From contig WJOQ01000347.1 in NCBI GenBank assembly GCA_009618505.1, positions 1 through 20,341 on the forward strand: a DNA stretch of 20,341 nucleotides, read 5' to 3'. Of this stretch, positions 8,801 through 15,260 are shown in pieces. Within the stretch, counting starts at the first letter, position 1, and each line of letters starts with the position of its first letter. Origin of the DNA: Clostridia bacterium (GTDB taxonomy: Bacteria > Aerophobota > Aerophobia > Aerophobales > AE-B3A). A program made the translations under genes and the position numbers. The notes below the pieces were generated by a model. It worked only from the letters and a program-made list of their open reading frames with translations, was not told the origin of the DNA and did no database searches.

Positions 8801-10003
8801 CTAAAAGATAGCCAAAGAACCATCTACATTCCTTATATGGATGATCACTCCTACGGCCTTAAAGCAGCCCTGGAAGCTCTGGGGAAAAAAGCAGAGGTTA
8901 TGCCTATCAGCGACTTAGAATCCCTACGGGAGGGGCAAAAATATACCACAGGTAGAGAATGTTACCCTTGCATCCTGACTACCGGAGATATGATTAAAGT
9001 AATAAATAGAAATGGCCACAGAACAAATAAAATAGCTTTCTTTATGGGTACAGCTCAAGGACCTTGTAGATTCGGTCAGTACCAGAAGTTCCAACAACTA
9101 CAGGTCCTGAAAAGACTAGGTTATAGTGACATTCCTATCATTTCTCTCGATTCAGAAAATAGCTATGGTGGCTACGGAGCAAAATTTACCAAGCTTGCCT
9201 GGGAAGGGATTGCTGCCATTGATATACTGCGTAAAGCCCAAAGATTAATCAGGGTAGATGAAATAGACAAGGGAGAAACAAATAGAATATATCTAAAGTA
9301 TAGAGACCAAATTTGTAAATTAATCAGTCAGGGGAAAGGCCTTAAGAATCTTATGCAGGAAGCGGCCCAGGCTTTGAGAAATGTAAAAAGGAAAGATAGC
9401 GACAAGCCAGCAGTGACTGTAGTGGGAGAGATATATGTAAGACATAACCCCTATAGCAATATATTCATTATCGATGAACTAGAAAGACTCGGCGTAAAAG
9501 TAGAATTAGCTTCAATGAGAGAATGGTTCATGTATACAAACCAGATGCACAAAGAGCTAACCTGGAAAGAGAAAGACCTGGTAAAATTAACTACTAACAG
9601 GATAAGAAATCTGTTTCAGGAAATAATAGAAAAAAGACTGGAAAAGCCCTTTAAAGATATAATAAAAGGATTTGAAGAGCCGCATATTGAGGAAGTTCTC
9701 CAGCTAGGAGAAAAATACCTGGATAGGTCTTTAAGAGGAGAAGCTATTTTGACAGTAGGAAAAACCCTCCATTCCATAGAAAGAGGAAGGGATGGCGTAG
9801 TCAATATAATGCCTTTTACCTGTATGCCAGGAAATATAGCCTGGGCTTTGAGTACTCAAATAGAAAAAGAGTATGCTAACTTCCCTATTCTTAATTTATC
9901 CTATGACGGTTCTCATCAGGCTAACTATTTGAACAAGATAAGAACATTTGTCTTCCAGGTGGAGACTTATCACAAACGAAAGGAAGTAGAGAGCAGGAGG
10001 TAA
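5837..10003 (+). CDS. Giant acyl-CoA dehydratase activase-type protein (two BcrAD/BadFG domains, DUF2229, HgdB-like)
   Basis: 1388-aa protein related to the ATP-dependent activators of 2-hydroxyacyl-CoA dehydratases, which push one low-potential electron into their partner. Two ASKHA ATPase domains are fused: domain 1 (about 1-260: GLDLGSISVNAIVID) and domain 2 (about 315-570: YLGIDIGSVSTNVAVID). Each keeps both cysteines that bind the dimer-interface [4Fe-4S] in HgdC: C128 (NSSCASGTG) and C168 (AARCAVF), then C440 (KACAAGTG) and C480 (DRCTVF). A four-cysteine patch follows (C596, C599, C603, C623), then a DUF2229-type domain from about 669 (IGIPRSLHTYELLPLW). The HgdB-like part includes C857, C927, C1042/C1045 (GRECYPC), C1077 and C1329 (TCMPGN), possible cluster ligands. 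ATG 5837 is preceded by GGAAGGGAAGATAAGGA. No separate dehydratase subunits are nearby, so the true substrate is unknown. Confidence 0.9.
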   Translation: MDKDIHLVGLDLGSISVNAIVIDKQGKIVYEENYRRHSGKPLEAAREIVKKITRKYPFQYMVTTGSNGEYLSKEWELLYLEEIIVQAKGIHHLHPETRTVIDIGGCDAKFIQINKRGEVEDFGMNSSCASGTGSFLDQQAKRLELDIEKEFAQEALKSVNPARLAARCAVFAKTDMIHLQQKATPTSDITMGLCEALARSYKSNIARGKDLKGPISFQGGVAANQAMLLAFKRVLKREDITVPEYFYSVGALGAALVLLEKRQVKPFDKANLKKEVSLIQEKEALPRLSLDYKKEETTSLEEDYPFLKDGQLIDAYLGIDIGSVSTNVAVIDKKRHLLAKSYLPTAGKPVKVVQDGLREVKSKVEGKVRIKGVGVTGSGRYMIGAFVGADVIKNEITAQARGALDVDSKVDTVFEIGGQDSKFISLEKGTIIDFTMNKACAAGTGSFLEEQAEELGINIKKEFAQTAFSSDSPADLGDRCTVFMESALFEHLQRGFPIPHLVAGLAYSVVHNYLNKVVENRKIGNNIFFQGGTACNKSVLAAFEKILGKRITVPPHNEVLGAIGAAIVTTEETKGESKFKGFALTEADYRIESFVCQDCPNHCKVNQVWIEGEEKPLTYGDRCDKYSGKEGRKKIKGVPNLFKERDKLLFARQKRLLRSAGNDNKRKKIGIPRSLHTYELLPLWESFFTELGYKVILSDRTNDGIIHQGIEIVVADTCFPIKVTHGHVLNLLEKDLDYIFIPSIIDFEKGDSQSKRTYNCPWSQSIPYFINATIKRENYSVKFLEPNISFRESTDEALRKIGSLLNETPSEIRKASQLARKRQYQFSEELKKKGQEVVDNLGKKKGFVIISRPYNGCDPGLNLDIVEKMRELGMLAIPMDFLDLDPSLISQDYPNMYWAYGQKILAAARVIKETDNLYPIYITNFGCGPDSFISKYFAEEMDRPFLELQIDEHSAEAGIITRLEAFLDSIQNRKIAQEKISKEFSLPLLKDSQRTIYIPYMDDHSYGLKAALEALGKKAEVMPISDLESLREGQKYTTGRECYPCILTTGDMIKVINRNGHRTNKIAFFMGTAQGPCRFGQYQKFQQLQVLKRLGYSDIPIISLDSENSYGGYGAKFTKLAWEGIAAIDILRKAQRLIRVDEIDKGETNRIYLKYRDQICKLISQGKGLKNLMQEAAQALRNVKRKDSDKPAVTVVGEIYVRHNPYSNIFIIDELERLGVKVELASMREWFMYTNQMHKELTWKEKDLVKLTTNRIRNLFQEIIEKRLEKPFKDIIKGFEEPHIEEVLQLGEKYLDRSLRGEAILTVGKTLHSIERGRDGVVNIMPFTCMPGNIAWALSTQIEKEYANFPILNLSYDGSHQANYLNKIRTFVFQVETYHKRKEVESRR
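7798..7825. repeat. Palindromic-repeat half embedded in the activase coding sequence
   Basis: GAGATTGCTTCGCTCCGC followed by TGGCAATGAC is a reverse-orientation copy of the intergenic element seen at 495-605 and 5597-5700. It is read in frame as RLLRSAGND in the linker between the four-cysteine patch and the DUF2229-type domain, which starts about 6 residues later. Confidence 0.65.
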
Positions 10004-10005
10004 AA

Positions 10006-10422
10006 TTGAGAGCACTAATAATATACTCGGAACATACAAGAAAGATGAAAGCAATCGTGCAAGCCATCTCCTCAGGCATCAGGAAGGGAGGTAATGATGT
10101 GGACGAGGTGAAAGTAGGGCGAGGAGAAAGTATAACCAGCCTCTATGTCTATGACATAGTCTATATAGGTAGTCCGGTTCTCGGATTCTGGGGAGGTAAA
10201 TTCCCAGAAGCACTCGCCTCATATATTAAGAGCTGCAGCGGATTGGAAGGCAAGAAAACAGCTGCTTTCGTTACCCCCAGAATAATCGGAACAACCAGAA
10301 CCTTGCGAAAAATTATGAAAACATTGGAGGAGAAAGGCTCAATAGTCATGGCTTTTCGGACTATCAAGAGTCTATCCGAAGCGAAAGACTTCGGAGATAT
10401 CCTGTCCAGAATTCAAAAATGA
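10006..10422 (+). CDS. Flavodoxin-like protein
   Basis: 138-aa protein with a flavodoxin-like alpha/beta fold: first strand RALIIYSEHTRKMKAI, a DIVYIGSPVLGFWGGKFPEAL segment typical of the second FMN-contacting loop, and KKTAAFVTPRI as a later strand. The first phosphate loop reads SEHTRKM instead of the usual S/T-x-T-G-N-T, so FMN binding is uncertain. The start is TTG at 10006 with AGGAGG five bases upstream, inside the end of the activase gene, two bases after the activase stop. Such tight coupling suggests related roles, for example electron delivery to the activase (inference; flavodoxin or ferredoxin feeds the known activators). Its stop overlaps the next gene by four bases. Confidence 0.8.
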   Translation: MRALIIYSEHTRKMKAIVQAISSGIRKGGNDVDEVKVGRGESITSLYVYDIVYIGSPVLGFWGGKFPEALASYIKSCSGLEGKKTAAFVTPRIIGTTRTLRKIMKTLEEKGSIVMAFRTIKSLSEAKDFGDILSRIQK

Positions 10423-11324
10423 GCTTAGACGATTTAAGAAAAATGATTGAGGAATATAAAGATTATGTTCTCAATATCAACTACCCTGAACAAGAAATCC
10501 TGAAGATGTTGACTTTGAGGGATGAAATAGAAAACCTTCTTCTCAATTTAGAAAAAAGAGGGACTGATCTAGAAGCGGATAAAGTAAGACTGGAGACCTT
10601 TGATACCATCATAAGAAAAAAAATGAAAATGGTCTATAGAAAACTAACTGCTTCTCTCAATCCCCTACCCTACCGAGAGGAAAGAAAGATTCCCCGCTCC
10701 CATTGGTGGTGGTATCTGGATGAGTTACTTAGAGAAAAAAGAGCTCAAGCAAGAAGAAGATGGCTTATCAGAGGAGGAACAGCTGCTGTTGCCCTGCTGG
10801 CTGTCTACATCATTCTTACCAAAATTGTCCCCCAGCCAAAACAATCATTTATTTATCAGGAGGAAGCAAACCAACTTTACCAGGAAGGTAGATTAGATGA
10901 AGCCATCAATGTCTATAAAAAGGCTCAAGATCTCGAGCCTGACAATAGCAGTATCCCTTTGATGCTGGGAATGATTTATGAGGATAAAGGACTACTGGAT
11001 AGAGCGAATGATTATTTTGAACGTGCCAGACTATTATCTTCCCAAAAAATAGATTTCTATAACTCGCGTGGAATGGTCTATTTCCAAAGGGGTAAATTAG
11101 ACAAGGCTACTCTCGATGTCAAGAAAGCTTTGGAGCTCGATCCTAATAGTGCTTTCTCCCACTTTCTTCTAGGAAGTATCTATGAGATGGAAAATAAAAT
11201 TGCTGAGGCCATTGTTGAATACCAGATAGTCTCTGACTTAGACCAGAATCCCCAATTGACTGTTATGGCCCGTTTCAAGATGGGAATGATTATGCAAAGA
11301 GGCCCCTTGCGCTCCTTTGAATAA
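10419..11324 (+). CDS. Membrane-anchored TPR protein
   Basis: 301-aa protein. The N-terminal ~110 residues are charged and helical, with probable coiled-coil character (RDEIENLLLNLEKRGTDLEAD). A single membrane segment follows at about 118-138 (GGTAAVALLAVYIILTKIV), preceded by arginines, so the N-terminus is probably cytoplasmic. Three to four tetratricopeptide repeats fill the rest: YQEEANQLYQEGRLDEAINV, IPLMLGMIYEDKGLLDRAND, FYNSRGMVYFQRGKLDKATL and FLLGSIYEMENKIAEAIVEY. TPRs are protein-binding scaffolds; the partner is unknown. ATG 10419 overlaps the flavodoxin-like stop (ATGA), which indicates translational coupling. It is followed by alr after 45 bp, so it may sit in the same transcript. 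Confidence 0.85.
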   Translation: MSLDDLRKMIEEYKDYVLNINYPEQEILKMLTLRDEIENLLLNLEKRGTDLEADKVRLETFDTIIRKKMKMVYRKLTASLNPLPYREERKIPRSHWWWYLDELLREKRAQARRRWLIRGGTAAVALLAVYIILTKIVPQPKQSFIYQEEANQLYQEGRLDEAINVYKKAQDLEPDNSSIPLMLGMIYEDKGLLDRANDYFERARLLSSQKIDFYNSRGMVYFQRGKLDKATLDVKKALELDPNSAFSHFLLGSIYEMENKIAEAIVEYQIVSDLDQNPQLTVMARFKMGMIMQRGPLRSFE

Positions 11325-11369
11325 ATGATGAAGAAGAGCAAACCACATTTATAAATAAATGGTGAATTA

Positions 11370-12548
11370 ATGGAAAATATAAGACCTATATGGTTGGAGA
11401 TTAATCTTGACGCTATTGCTCACAATGTAAAGAAGATAAGACAAATAGTTGGCAAGAATACCCAGATTATTGCTGTAGTCAAAGCAAATGCTTATGGACA
11501 CGGGGCAATTGAGGTATCCGAAACACTCCTGGAAAATGGCGTTACTATGCTGGGAGTAGGCGTTATCGAAGAAGGAGTAGTCCTACGTGAAGCAGGTATT
11601 AAAGCACCTATTTTAGTTTGTGGACTCACTAAAGATGACCAGCTTGAACCTCTTGTTATGTACAACCTTTCCGCTACTGTTTGTAGGCTCAAAACAATAC
11701 AAGCTCTATCCAGAATAGCAAGCAAGAATAAGAAAAAAGTACCTGTCCATATAAAAATTGATACTGGGATGGGACGATTGGGGATCCCTAGTCAAGATAC
11801 TCTGAATTTCGTTAAGGAAATAGGTAAAATGAAGAATATAGAAATTGAGGGTATTTTCACTCATTTTGCCGCTACCAATGAAGAGGATGGGAATTACACC
11901 AGGAAACAATTTGAAAAATACAAGAAAGCACTCCTTGAGCTAGAAAGAGAGAGAATAAATATTCCTGTTAAGCATGTAGCCAATAGTACTGCTATCCTTA
12001 ACTCATCCCGCTTCCATTTGAATGCGGTAAGACCAGGTATAATCGTCTATGGATTATTTCCTTCGCCTAGAACTAAACAGATAGTCCAATTAAGGCCAGC
12101 AGCAGAATTCAAGACCAAGATTATCTTCCTGAAAGAGGTTTCCGCTGGCAAGAGCATAGGATATGGAAAAACTTTTGCTACAACCAGGCCTACCAGGATA
12201 GCTACCTTGCCTGTAGGATATGCCGATGGCTACTCCTGGCTTCTCTCTAATAAAGGAGAAGTCTTAGTAAGAGGGCAGCGTGCTCCGATAATAGGAAGAA
12301 TTTGCATGGACTTATGTATGATAGATGTGACTCATATTGGAAGAGTTCAAATCGGTGATGAAGTAGTCCTGTGGGGAAAACAGGGTTCGGAGATGATATC
12401 AGCCGAAGAGGTAGCCCAAAAAATGGGAAGTATTGTTTATGAAGTTATCTGTATGGTGGATAAGGAAAGAGTGCCTAAAGTCTTTATAAAGAATGGAAAA
12501 CCGTTTAAGGTTAAGTCCTTGCTAGGGAATAGTTTACTTGCTGGATAA
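11370..12548 (+). CDS. alr: Alanine racemase
   Basis: PLP-dependent racemase that makes D-alanine for peptidoglycan in the cytoplasm. The PLP lysine is K38 in VVKANAYGHG, and the opposite catalytic Tyr is Y265 in SIGYGKTF, as in the Geobacillus enzyme (K39, Y265). Other family segments are HIKIDTGMGRLG, GIFTHFAATNEED, the PGIIVYGLFP strand and the C-terminal RICMDLCMIDVT. The length of 392 aa is standard. ATG 11370 has GGTGA a few bases upstream. No strong promoter is seen in the 45-bp gap after the TPR gene, so read-through from the activase unit is likely. The stop is only 5 bp from the stop of the convergent yraN gene, with no obvious terminator between them. Confidence 0.96.
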   Translation: MENIRPIWLEINLDAIAHNVKKIRQIVGKNTQIIAVVKANAYGHGAIEVSETLLENGVTMLGVGVIEEGVVLREAGIKAPILVCGLTKDDQLEPLVMYNLSATVCRLKTIQALSRIASKNKKKVPVHIKIDTGMGRLGIPSQDTLNFVKEIGKMKNIEIEGIFTHFAATNEEDGNYTRKQFEKYKKALLELERERINIPVKHVANSTAILNSSRFHLNAVRPGIIVYGLFPSPRTKQIVQLRPAAEFKTKIIFLKEVSAGKSIGYGKTFATTRPTRIATLPVGYADGYSWLLSNKGEVLVRGQRAPIIGRICMDLCMIDVTHIGRVQIGDEVVLWGKQGSEMISAEEVAQKMGSIVYEVICMVDKERVPKVFIKNGKPFKVKSLLGNSLLAG

Positions 12549-12553
12549 GAAAG

Positions 12554-12925
12554 TCAATATACTGCCGGGAAGGCGTTTTTGATTAGCTTAATATGGTTGG
12601 CTCTATTGTTATCCATCAAAATGCTTACCACATCAAAACGACAATTGGTATCTTTTATCCTCCGATGAGCAAGATAACCCAAAGCTAGTTTGCTAAGTCG
12701 TCGTCTTTTATCATAAGAGAGAGCTTCTTCAGGCAGGCCAAAATCGGTGGAACAGCGAGTCTTCACTTCCACAAACACTATGCTCTCATCTTCTTTTGCC
12801 ACTATATCTATTTCCCCCAGACGGCTGCGATAATTCTTTTCAATTATCTGGTAGCCCTGCTTTCGCAAAAATTTTGCTGCTATTTTCTCTCCTCTGTTTC
12901 CTAGTTTCTTTCTTGTATCTACCAT
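12554..12925 (-). CDS. yraN: YraN/UPF0102 family endonuclease-like protein
   Basis: 123-aa member of the UPF0102 family, which has a restriction-endonuclease-like fold and is thought to act in DNA processing; its true substrate is unsettled. Visible hallmarks are LGNRGEKIAAKFLRKQGYQIIEKNYR and the nuclease-like core GEIDIVAKEDESIVFVEVKTR, with the conserved E..D..ExK arrangement. The gene is last in the - strand housekeeping run, downstream of lepB. In many genomes yraN follows rnhB in this position; rnhB is missing here. ATG 12925 is preceded by GGTGAGAATGAGGA. It is separated from lepB by a short hairpin with a T-run, which may reduce its expression relative to lepB. Confidence 0.93.
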   Translation of the reverse strand: MVDTRKKLGNRGEKIAAKFLRKQGYQIIEKNYRSRLGEIDIVAKEDESIVFVEVKTRCSTDFGLPEEALSYDKRRRLSKLALGYLAHRRIKDTNCRFDVVSILMDNNRANHIKLIKNAFPAVY

Positions 12926-12939
12926 TCCTCATTCTCACC

Positions 12940-12966
12940 AAAAAAAACAGCGCTCGTTCCTGCGCT
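12940..12966 (-). terminator. Possible weak intrinsic terminator between lepB and yraN
   Basis: On the - strand AGCGC (12962-12966) and GCGCT (12949-12953) form a 5-bp stem with an 8-nt loop, followed by a run of eight T (12940-12947). The 5' arm overlaps the lepB stop codon. The short stem suggests partial termination. Confidence 0.5.
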
Positions 12967-13522
12967 AATAGGAAACGCCCTTCAGGAGTCTTATTCGCCA
13001 GGGAGGCCAGTAGAGGAGAAATGCTTGCCCGACAATATTTTCAGCAGGCACAAACCCCCAAAAGCGACTGTCATCACTGGAGTCTCTGTTATCACCCATC
13101 ATAAAGAGAGAATCAGAAGGAACTTTTATCGGTCCATATTCATCACGCGGAAAGCCTCTATTCCAGCTATCAGCATGAACAACATAGGGCTCACTTAAGA
13201 GCTTTCCGTTGATATAGACCTTCTTCTCCTTGATTCTTACTTCATCGCCGGGAAGACCGATGGCTCTCTTAACAAAATTATCTTTAGGATTTAAAGGAAA
13301 TTTGAAAACAATTATGTCTCCTCTATCCACATTATCTAAATCATAAAAAAGCTTATAGGCTATAATTCTATCCTTTATCTGAAGATCTGGTTTCATAGAT
13401 CCGGTGGGAATCCAGAATGACTGTGCAACAAAGGTAATTATTACAAAAGCAAGGAAAAAAGCGATAACTATAGTCTCCACAGTCTCCTTTGCCCAGGATA
13501 GAAACTTGGCTCTTTTTTTCAT
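12965..13522 (-). CDS. lepB: Signal peptidase I
   Basis: 185-aa membrane serine protease that cleaves signal peptides from exported proteins on the outer face of the cytoplasmic membrane. It has one N-terminal membrane segment (about 17-35), then the catalytic Ser42 in IPTGSMKP and the general-base Lys85 in [13 protein letters not shown]. The conserved [17 protein letters not shown] box is near the C-terminus. The length is that of the short bacterial type. ATG 13522 overlaps the rplS stop by four bases (ATGA), so it is translationally coupled to the ribosomal protein. Linkage of lepB to rplS is common in bacteria. Confidence 0.96.
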   Translation of the reverse strand: MKKRAKFLSWAKETVETIVIAFFLAFVIITFVAQSFWIPTGSMKPDLQIKDRIIAYKLFYDLDNVDRGDIIVFKFPLNPKDNFVKRAIGLPGDEVRIKEKKVYINGKLLSEPYVVHADSWNRGFPRDEYGPIKVPSDSLFMMGDNRDSSDDSRFWGFVPAENIVGQAFLLYWPPWRIRLLKGVSY

Positions 13523-13839
13523 TTTCCCACTTTATTCCTCAAATAGGATAAATTAGCTCTCCTCGCTTTTCCTTGCTTAACTACCTCTATTTTTTTTATT
13601 AAGGGTGAGTGCAAAGGGAATATTCTTTCCACTCCTATGCCAAAAGAGACTTTTCTTACAGTAAAAGTCTCCCTTATTCCCCCTCCTCTTCTGCGAAGAA
13701 CCACTCCTTCAAAGATTTGAGTTCTTTTTCTCTTTCCTTCGTGAATGTCAAGATGTACAGCCACTGTATCACCGGGACAAAACTTGGTGATATCCTTCTT
13801 CATTGCCTCTTCTTCTATCTTTTCAACCTTAGTCTGCAT
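13519..13839 (-). CDS. rplS: 50S ribosomal protein L19
   Basis: 106-aa ribosomal protein at the interface of the two subunits. The family is clear from [35 protein letters not shown], then [23 protein letters not shown] and the basic end [12 protein letters not shown]. The start at 13839 is preceded by AAAAGGAGCAGG. It follows trmD by 18 bp in the usual order. An in-frame internal ATG (MKKDITKF, residue 13) exists but has a poorer context. L19 genes are normally co-regulated with trmD and rpsP at the transcript level. Confidence 0.96.
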   Translation of the reverse strand: MQTKVEKIEEEAMKKDITKFCPGDTVAVHLDIHEGKRKRTQIFEGVVLRRRGGGIRETFTVRKVSFGIGVERIFPLHSPLIKKIEVVKQGKARRANLSYLRNKVGK

Positions 13840-13857
13840 TCTAACCTGCTCCTTTTC

Positions 13858-14601
13858 TCAATGTTCTGTCCGTGCTCTCTTAATCTGCTCTAGCATTTCT
13901 TCTTCTTCTCGGCTAAGCTTAGCTGTCTTTAACAAATCAGGACGTTTTTTAAAGGTGTTTTCTAATTTCTTTTTTTTTCGCCATTCTCTAATTTTCTGGT
14001 GATTACCAGATATAAGTACTCCCGGTACCTTCCATCCTCTAAACTCAGCCGGTCTGGTATAGTGAGGATAATCTAGAAGTGTTTGATAGAAGGAATCTTC
14101 ACGTATCGAATCTTTGCATCCGAGAACCTCCGGGAGCATTCTAGCTATTGCATCTACGATAACCATAGCCGCTAGTTCTCCTCCGGTCAGAACAAAATCA
14201 CCTAAAGAGAGCTCCTCGTCTATGAGGTGCTCCCTCACCCTCTCATCAACTCCCTCGTAATGTCCGCATATAAAAATTAAGGCCTCCTCTTGGGCCAATT
14301 CCTTAGCTTTTTCTTGAGCAAAGGGTTGACCCTGGGGAGACAACAGAATAACCTTCCAAGAAGATCTTTTCTCTTCCTTAACTTTCTCCACTGCTCGGAA
14401 AAGAGGCTCTGGTTTCATCACCATACCTGCCCCTCCTCCATAAGGAAGATCGTCTACCGTTCTATGTCTATCACCAGTGAAGTCTCGTAAATTATGAAGA
14501 TTAATCTCCAGAATTCCCTTTTTTCTTGCTCTTTTAATCATACTTTCATCAAAAGGGCCCCTAAACATAGAAGGGAACAGAGTTATAATATCAATCCGCA
14601 T
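13858..14601 (-). CDS. trmD: tRNA (guanine-N1)-methyltransferase
   Basis: 247-aa SPOUT-class enzyme that methylates G37 of tRNAs with a G at position 36, using S-adenosylmethionine, and so guards reading frame. The motifs are MRIDIITLFPSMF at the start, YGGGAGMVMKPEPLF, LLSPQGQPF, the knot segments ICGHYEGVDERV and GDFVLTGGELAAM, and YPHYTRPAEFRGWKVP near the C-terminus. Length and order are standard. The start is ATG at 14601, nine bases after khpA. rimM, which usually sits between khpA and trmD, is absent here. Confidence 0.97.
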   Translation of the reverse strand: MRIDIITLFPSMFRGPFDESMIKRARKKGILEINLHNLRDFTGDRHRTVDDLPYGGGAGMVMKPEPLFRAVEKVKEEKRSSWKVILLSPQGQPFAQEKAKELAQEEALIFICGHYEGVDERVREHLIDEELSLGDFVLTGGELAAMVIVDAIARMLPEVLGCKDSIREDSFYQTLLDYPHYTRPAEFRGWKVPGVLISGNHQKIREWRKKKKLENTFKKRPDLLKTAKLSREEEEMLEQIKRARTEH

Positions 14602-14610
14602 GCTAGGTTC

Positions 14611-14910
14611 TTATTTTGTCTCCTCTTTTGTCTCCTCTTTTGTCTCCTCTTTTGTCTCCTCTTTTGTCTCCTCTTTTCTCTCCTCCAAAATCTCTACCAT
14701 TACTCTCTTCTTTAGCTTGGCTGCTGCTGCACCTACAATTGTCCGTAGAGCATTAGCTACTCTACCCCCTCTTCCTATCACTTTGCCCATATCATCTTTA
14801 GCCACAGAAATTTCCAGCAAGATAACTTTCTCTGCTTTTATTTCCTGCACCTCCACCTCATCGGGAGAATCCACTATCTGCTTGATGATGTACTCAACTA
14901 ATTCCCGCAT
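14611..14910 (-). CDS. khpA: KH-domain RNA-binding protein with EETK repeat tail
   Basis: 99-aa member of the KhpA/YlqC family, a small RNA-binding protein that works with KhpB in some bacteria and influences cell size and RNA levels. The core (about 1-77) has DSPDEVEVQEIKAEKVILLEI and the KH GxxG loop in GKVIGRGGRVANALRT. After about residue 76 comes EERK and then five copies of EETK, running exactly to the stop codon. This tail is unusual for the family and is encoded by a perfect 12-nt tandem repeat. ATG 14910 is preceded by AGAAGGAGG. It lies between rpsP and trmD as expected. Confidence 0.93.
   Translation of the reverse strand: MRELVEYIIKQIVDSPDEVEVQEIKAEKVILLEISVAKDDMGKVIGRGGRVANALRTIVGAAAAKLKKRVMVEILEERKEETKEETKEETKEETKEETK
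14614..14685 (-). repeat. 12-nt tandem repeat, six units, in khpA
   Basis: The unit TTTTGTCTCCTC on the + strand is repeated five times exactly (14614-14673), followed by a sixth copy with one change, G to C (14674-14685). Since 12 is a multiple of three, unit gain or loss keeps the reading frame and only alters the tail length. Confidence 0.9.
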
Positions 14911-14949
14911 TTCAACCTCCTTCTCTTACTAATCAGACCGATTTCATTA

Positions 14950-14978
14950 CTCGTATCTAGTATTGAGTATATCTATCG
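14950..14978. repeat. Short-word intergenic array (TCGTATCTAGTATTGAG)
   Basis: The khpA-rpsP spacer holds variations of CTCGTATCTAGTATTGAGTAT, as in other spacers of the window. It is followed by the 22-nt repeat that runs into rpsP. Confidence 0.4.
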
Positions 14979-14982
14979 CACT

Positions 14983-15004
14983 GTATTACACAATACACAT
15001 CACG
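14983..15004 (-). repeat. 22-nt dispersed repeat, copy 2, overlapping rpsP stop
   Basis: On the - strand this stretch (starting CGTGATGTGTATTG, ending AATAC) matches 534-555 with two differences. The rpsP stop codon TGA lies inside it at 15000-15002, so the last residues of S16 are next to or inside the repeat. Confidence 0.6.
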
Positions 15005-15260
15005 ATTCACGTATTTCATCTGGAGAAAGAATAGAGAAATTCATCAGTAATTTTCTTACTGAGTTAGAGAGTTGAGCTCCTTTGTTAATCCAGGACAGGA
15101 CCTTTTCTTTATTTGCCTCCACCTTCTTCGCTCGTGGATCATACCATCCCAGCTTTTCAATAAACTTTCCTTTTGGCGAACAACGAGAATCTACCACCAC
15201 TATACGATAAAAGGGGACCTTGTTAGCTCCCATTCTTCGCAGTCGAATTTTTGTTGCCAC
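15000..15260 (-). CDS. rpsP: 30S ribosomal protein S16
   Basis: 86-aa ribosomal protein of the small subunit body, needed for assembly. MATKIRLRRMGANKVPFYRI and VVDSRCSPKGKFIEKLGWYDP are typical. The start is GTG at 15260 with AAGGAG upstream, both lying inside the end of rpe, whose reading frame overlaps by 38 bp. The C-terminal residues (EIRES) and the stop fall at the edge of a dispersed repeat (14983-15004), so the end of the protein may have been altered by that sequence. It leads the rpsP-khpA-trmD-rplS order seen in many bacteria. Confidence 0.97.
   Translation of the reverse strand: MATKIRLRRMGANKVPFYRIVVVDSRCSPKGKFIEKLGWYDPRAKKVEANKEKVLSWINKGAQLSNSVRKLLMNFSILSPDEIRES

Noticed and set aside
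13609..14002. Forward frames opposite rplS and trmD
   Set aside because: Ser/Phe-rich antisense shadows of well-identified genes.
14614..14685. CRISPR array
   Set aside because: The 12-nt units are directly tandem with no spacers and are coding; no cas genes. The word arrays elsewhere also lack a constant repeat and spacer pattern.
14494..14932. Forward frames with FCLLFCLLF or SSFVSSFVSS repeats
   Set aside because: Antisense reading of the khpA tandem repeat and neighbouring trmD/khpA codons.
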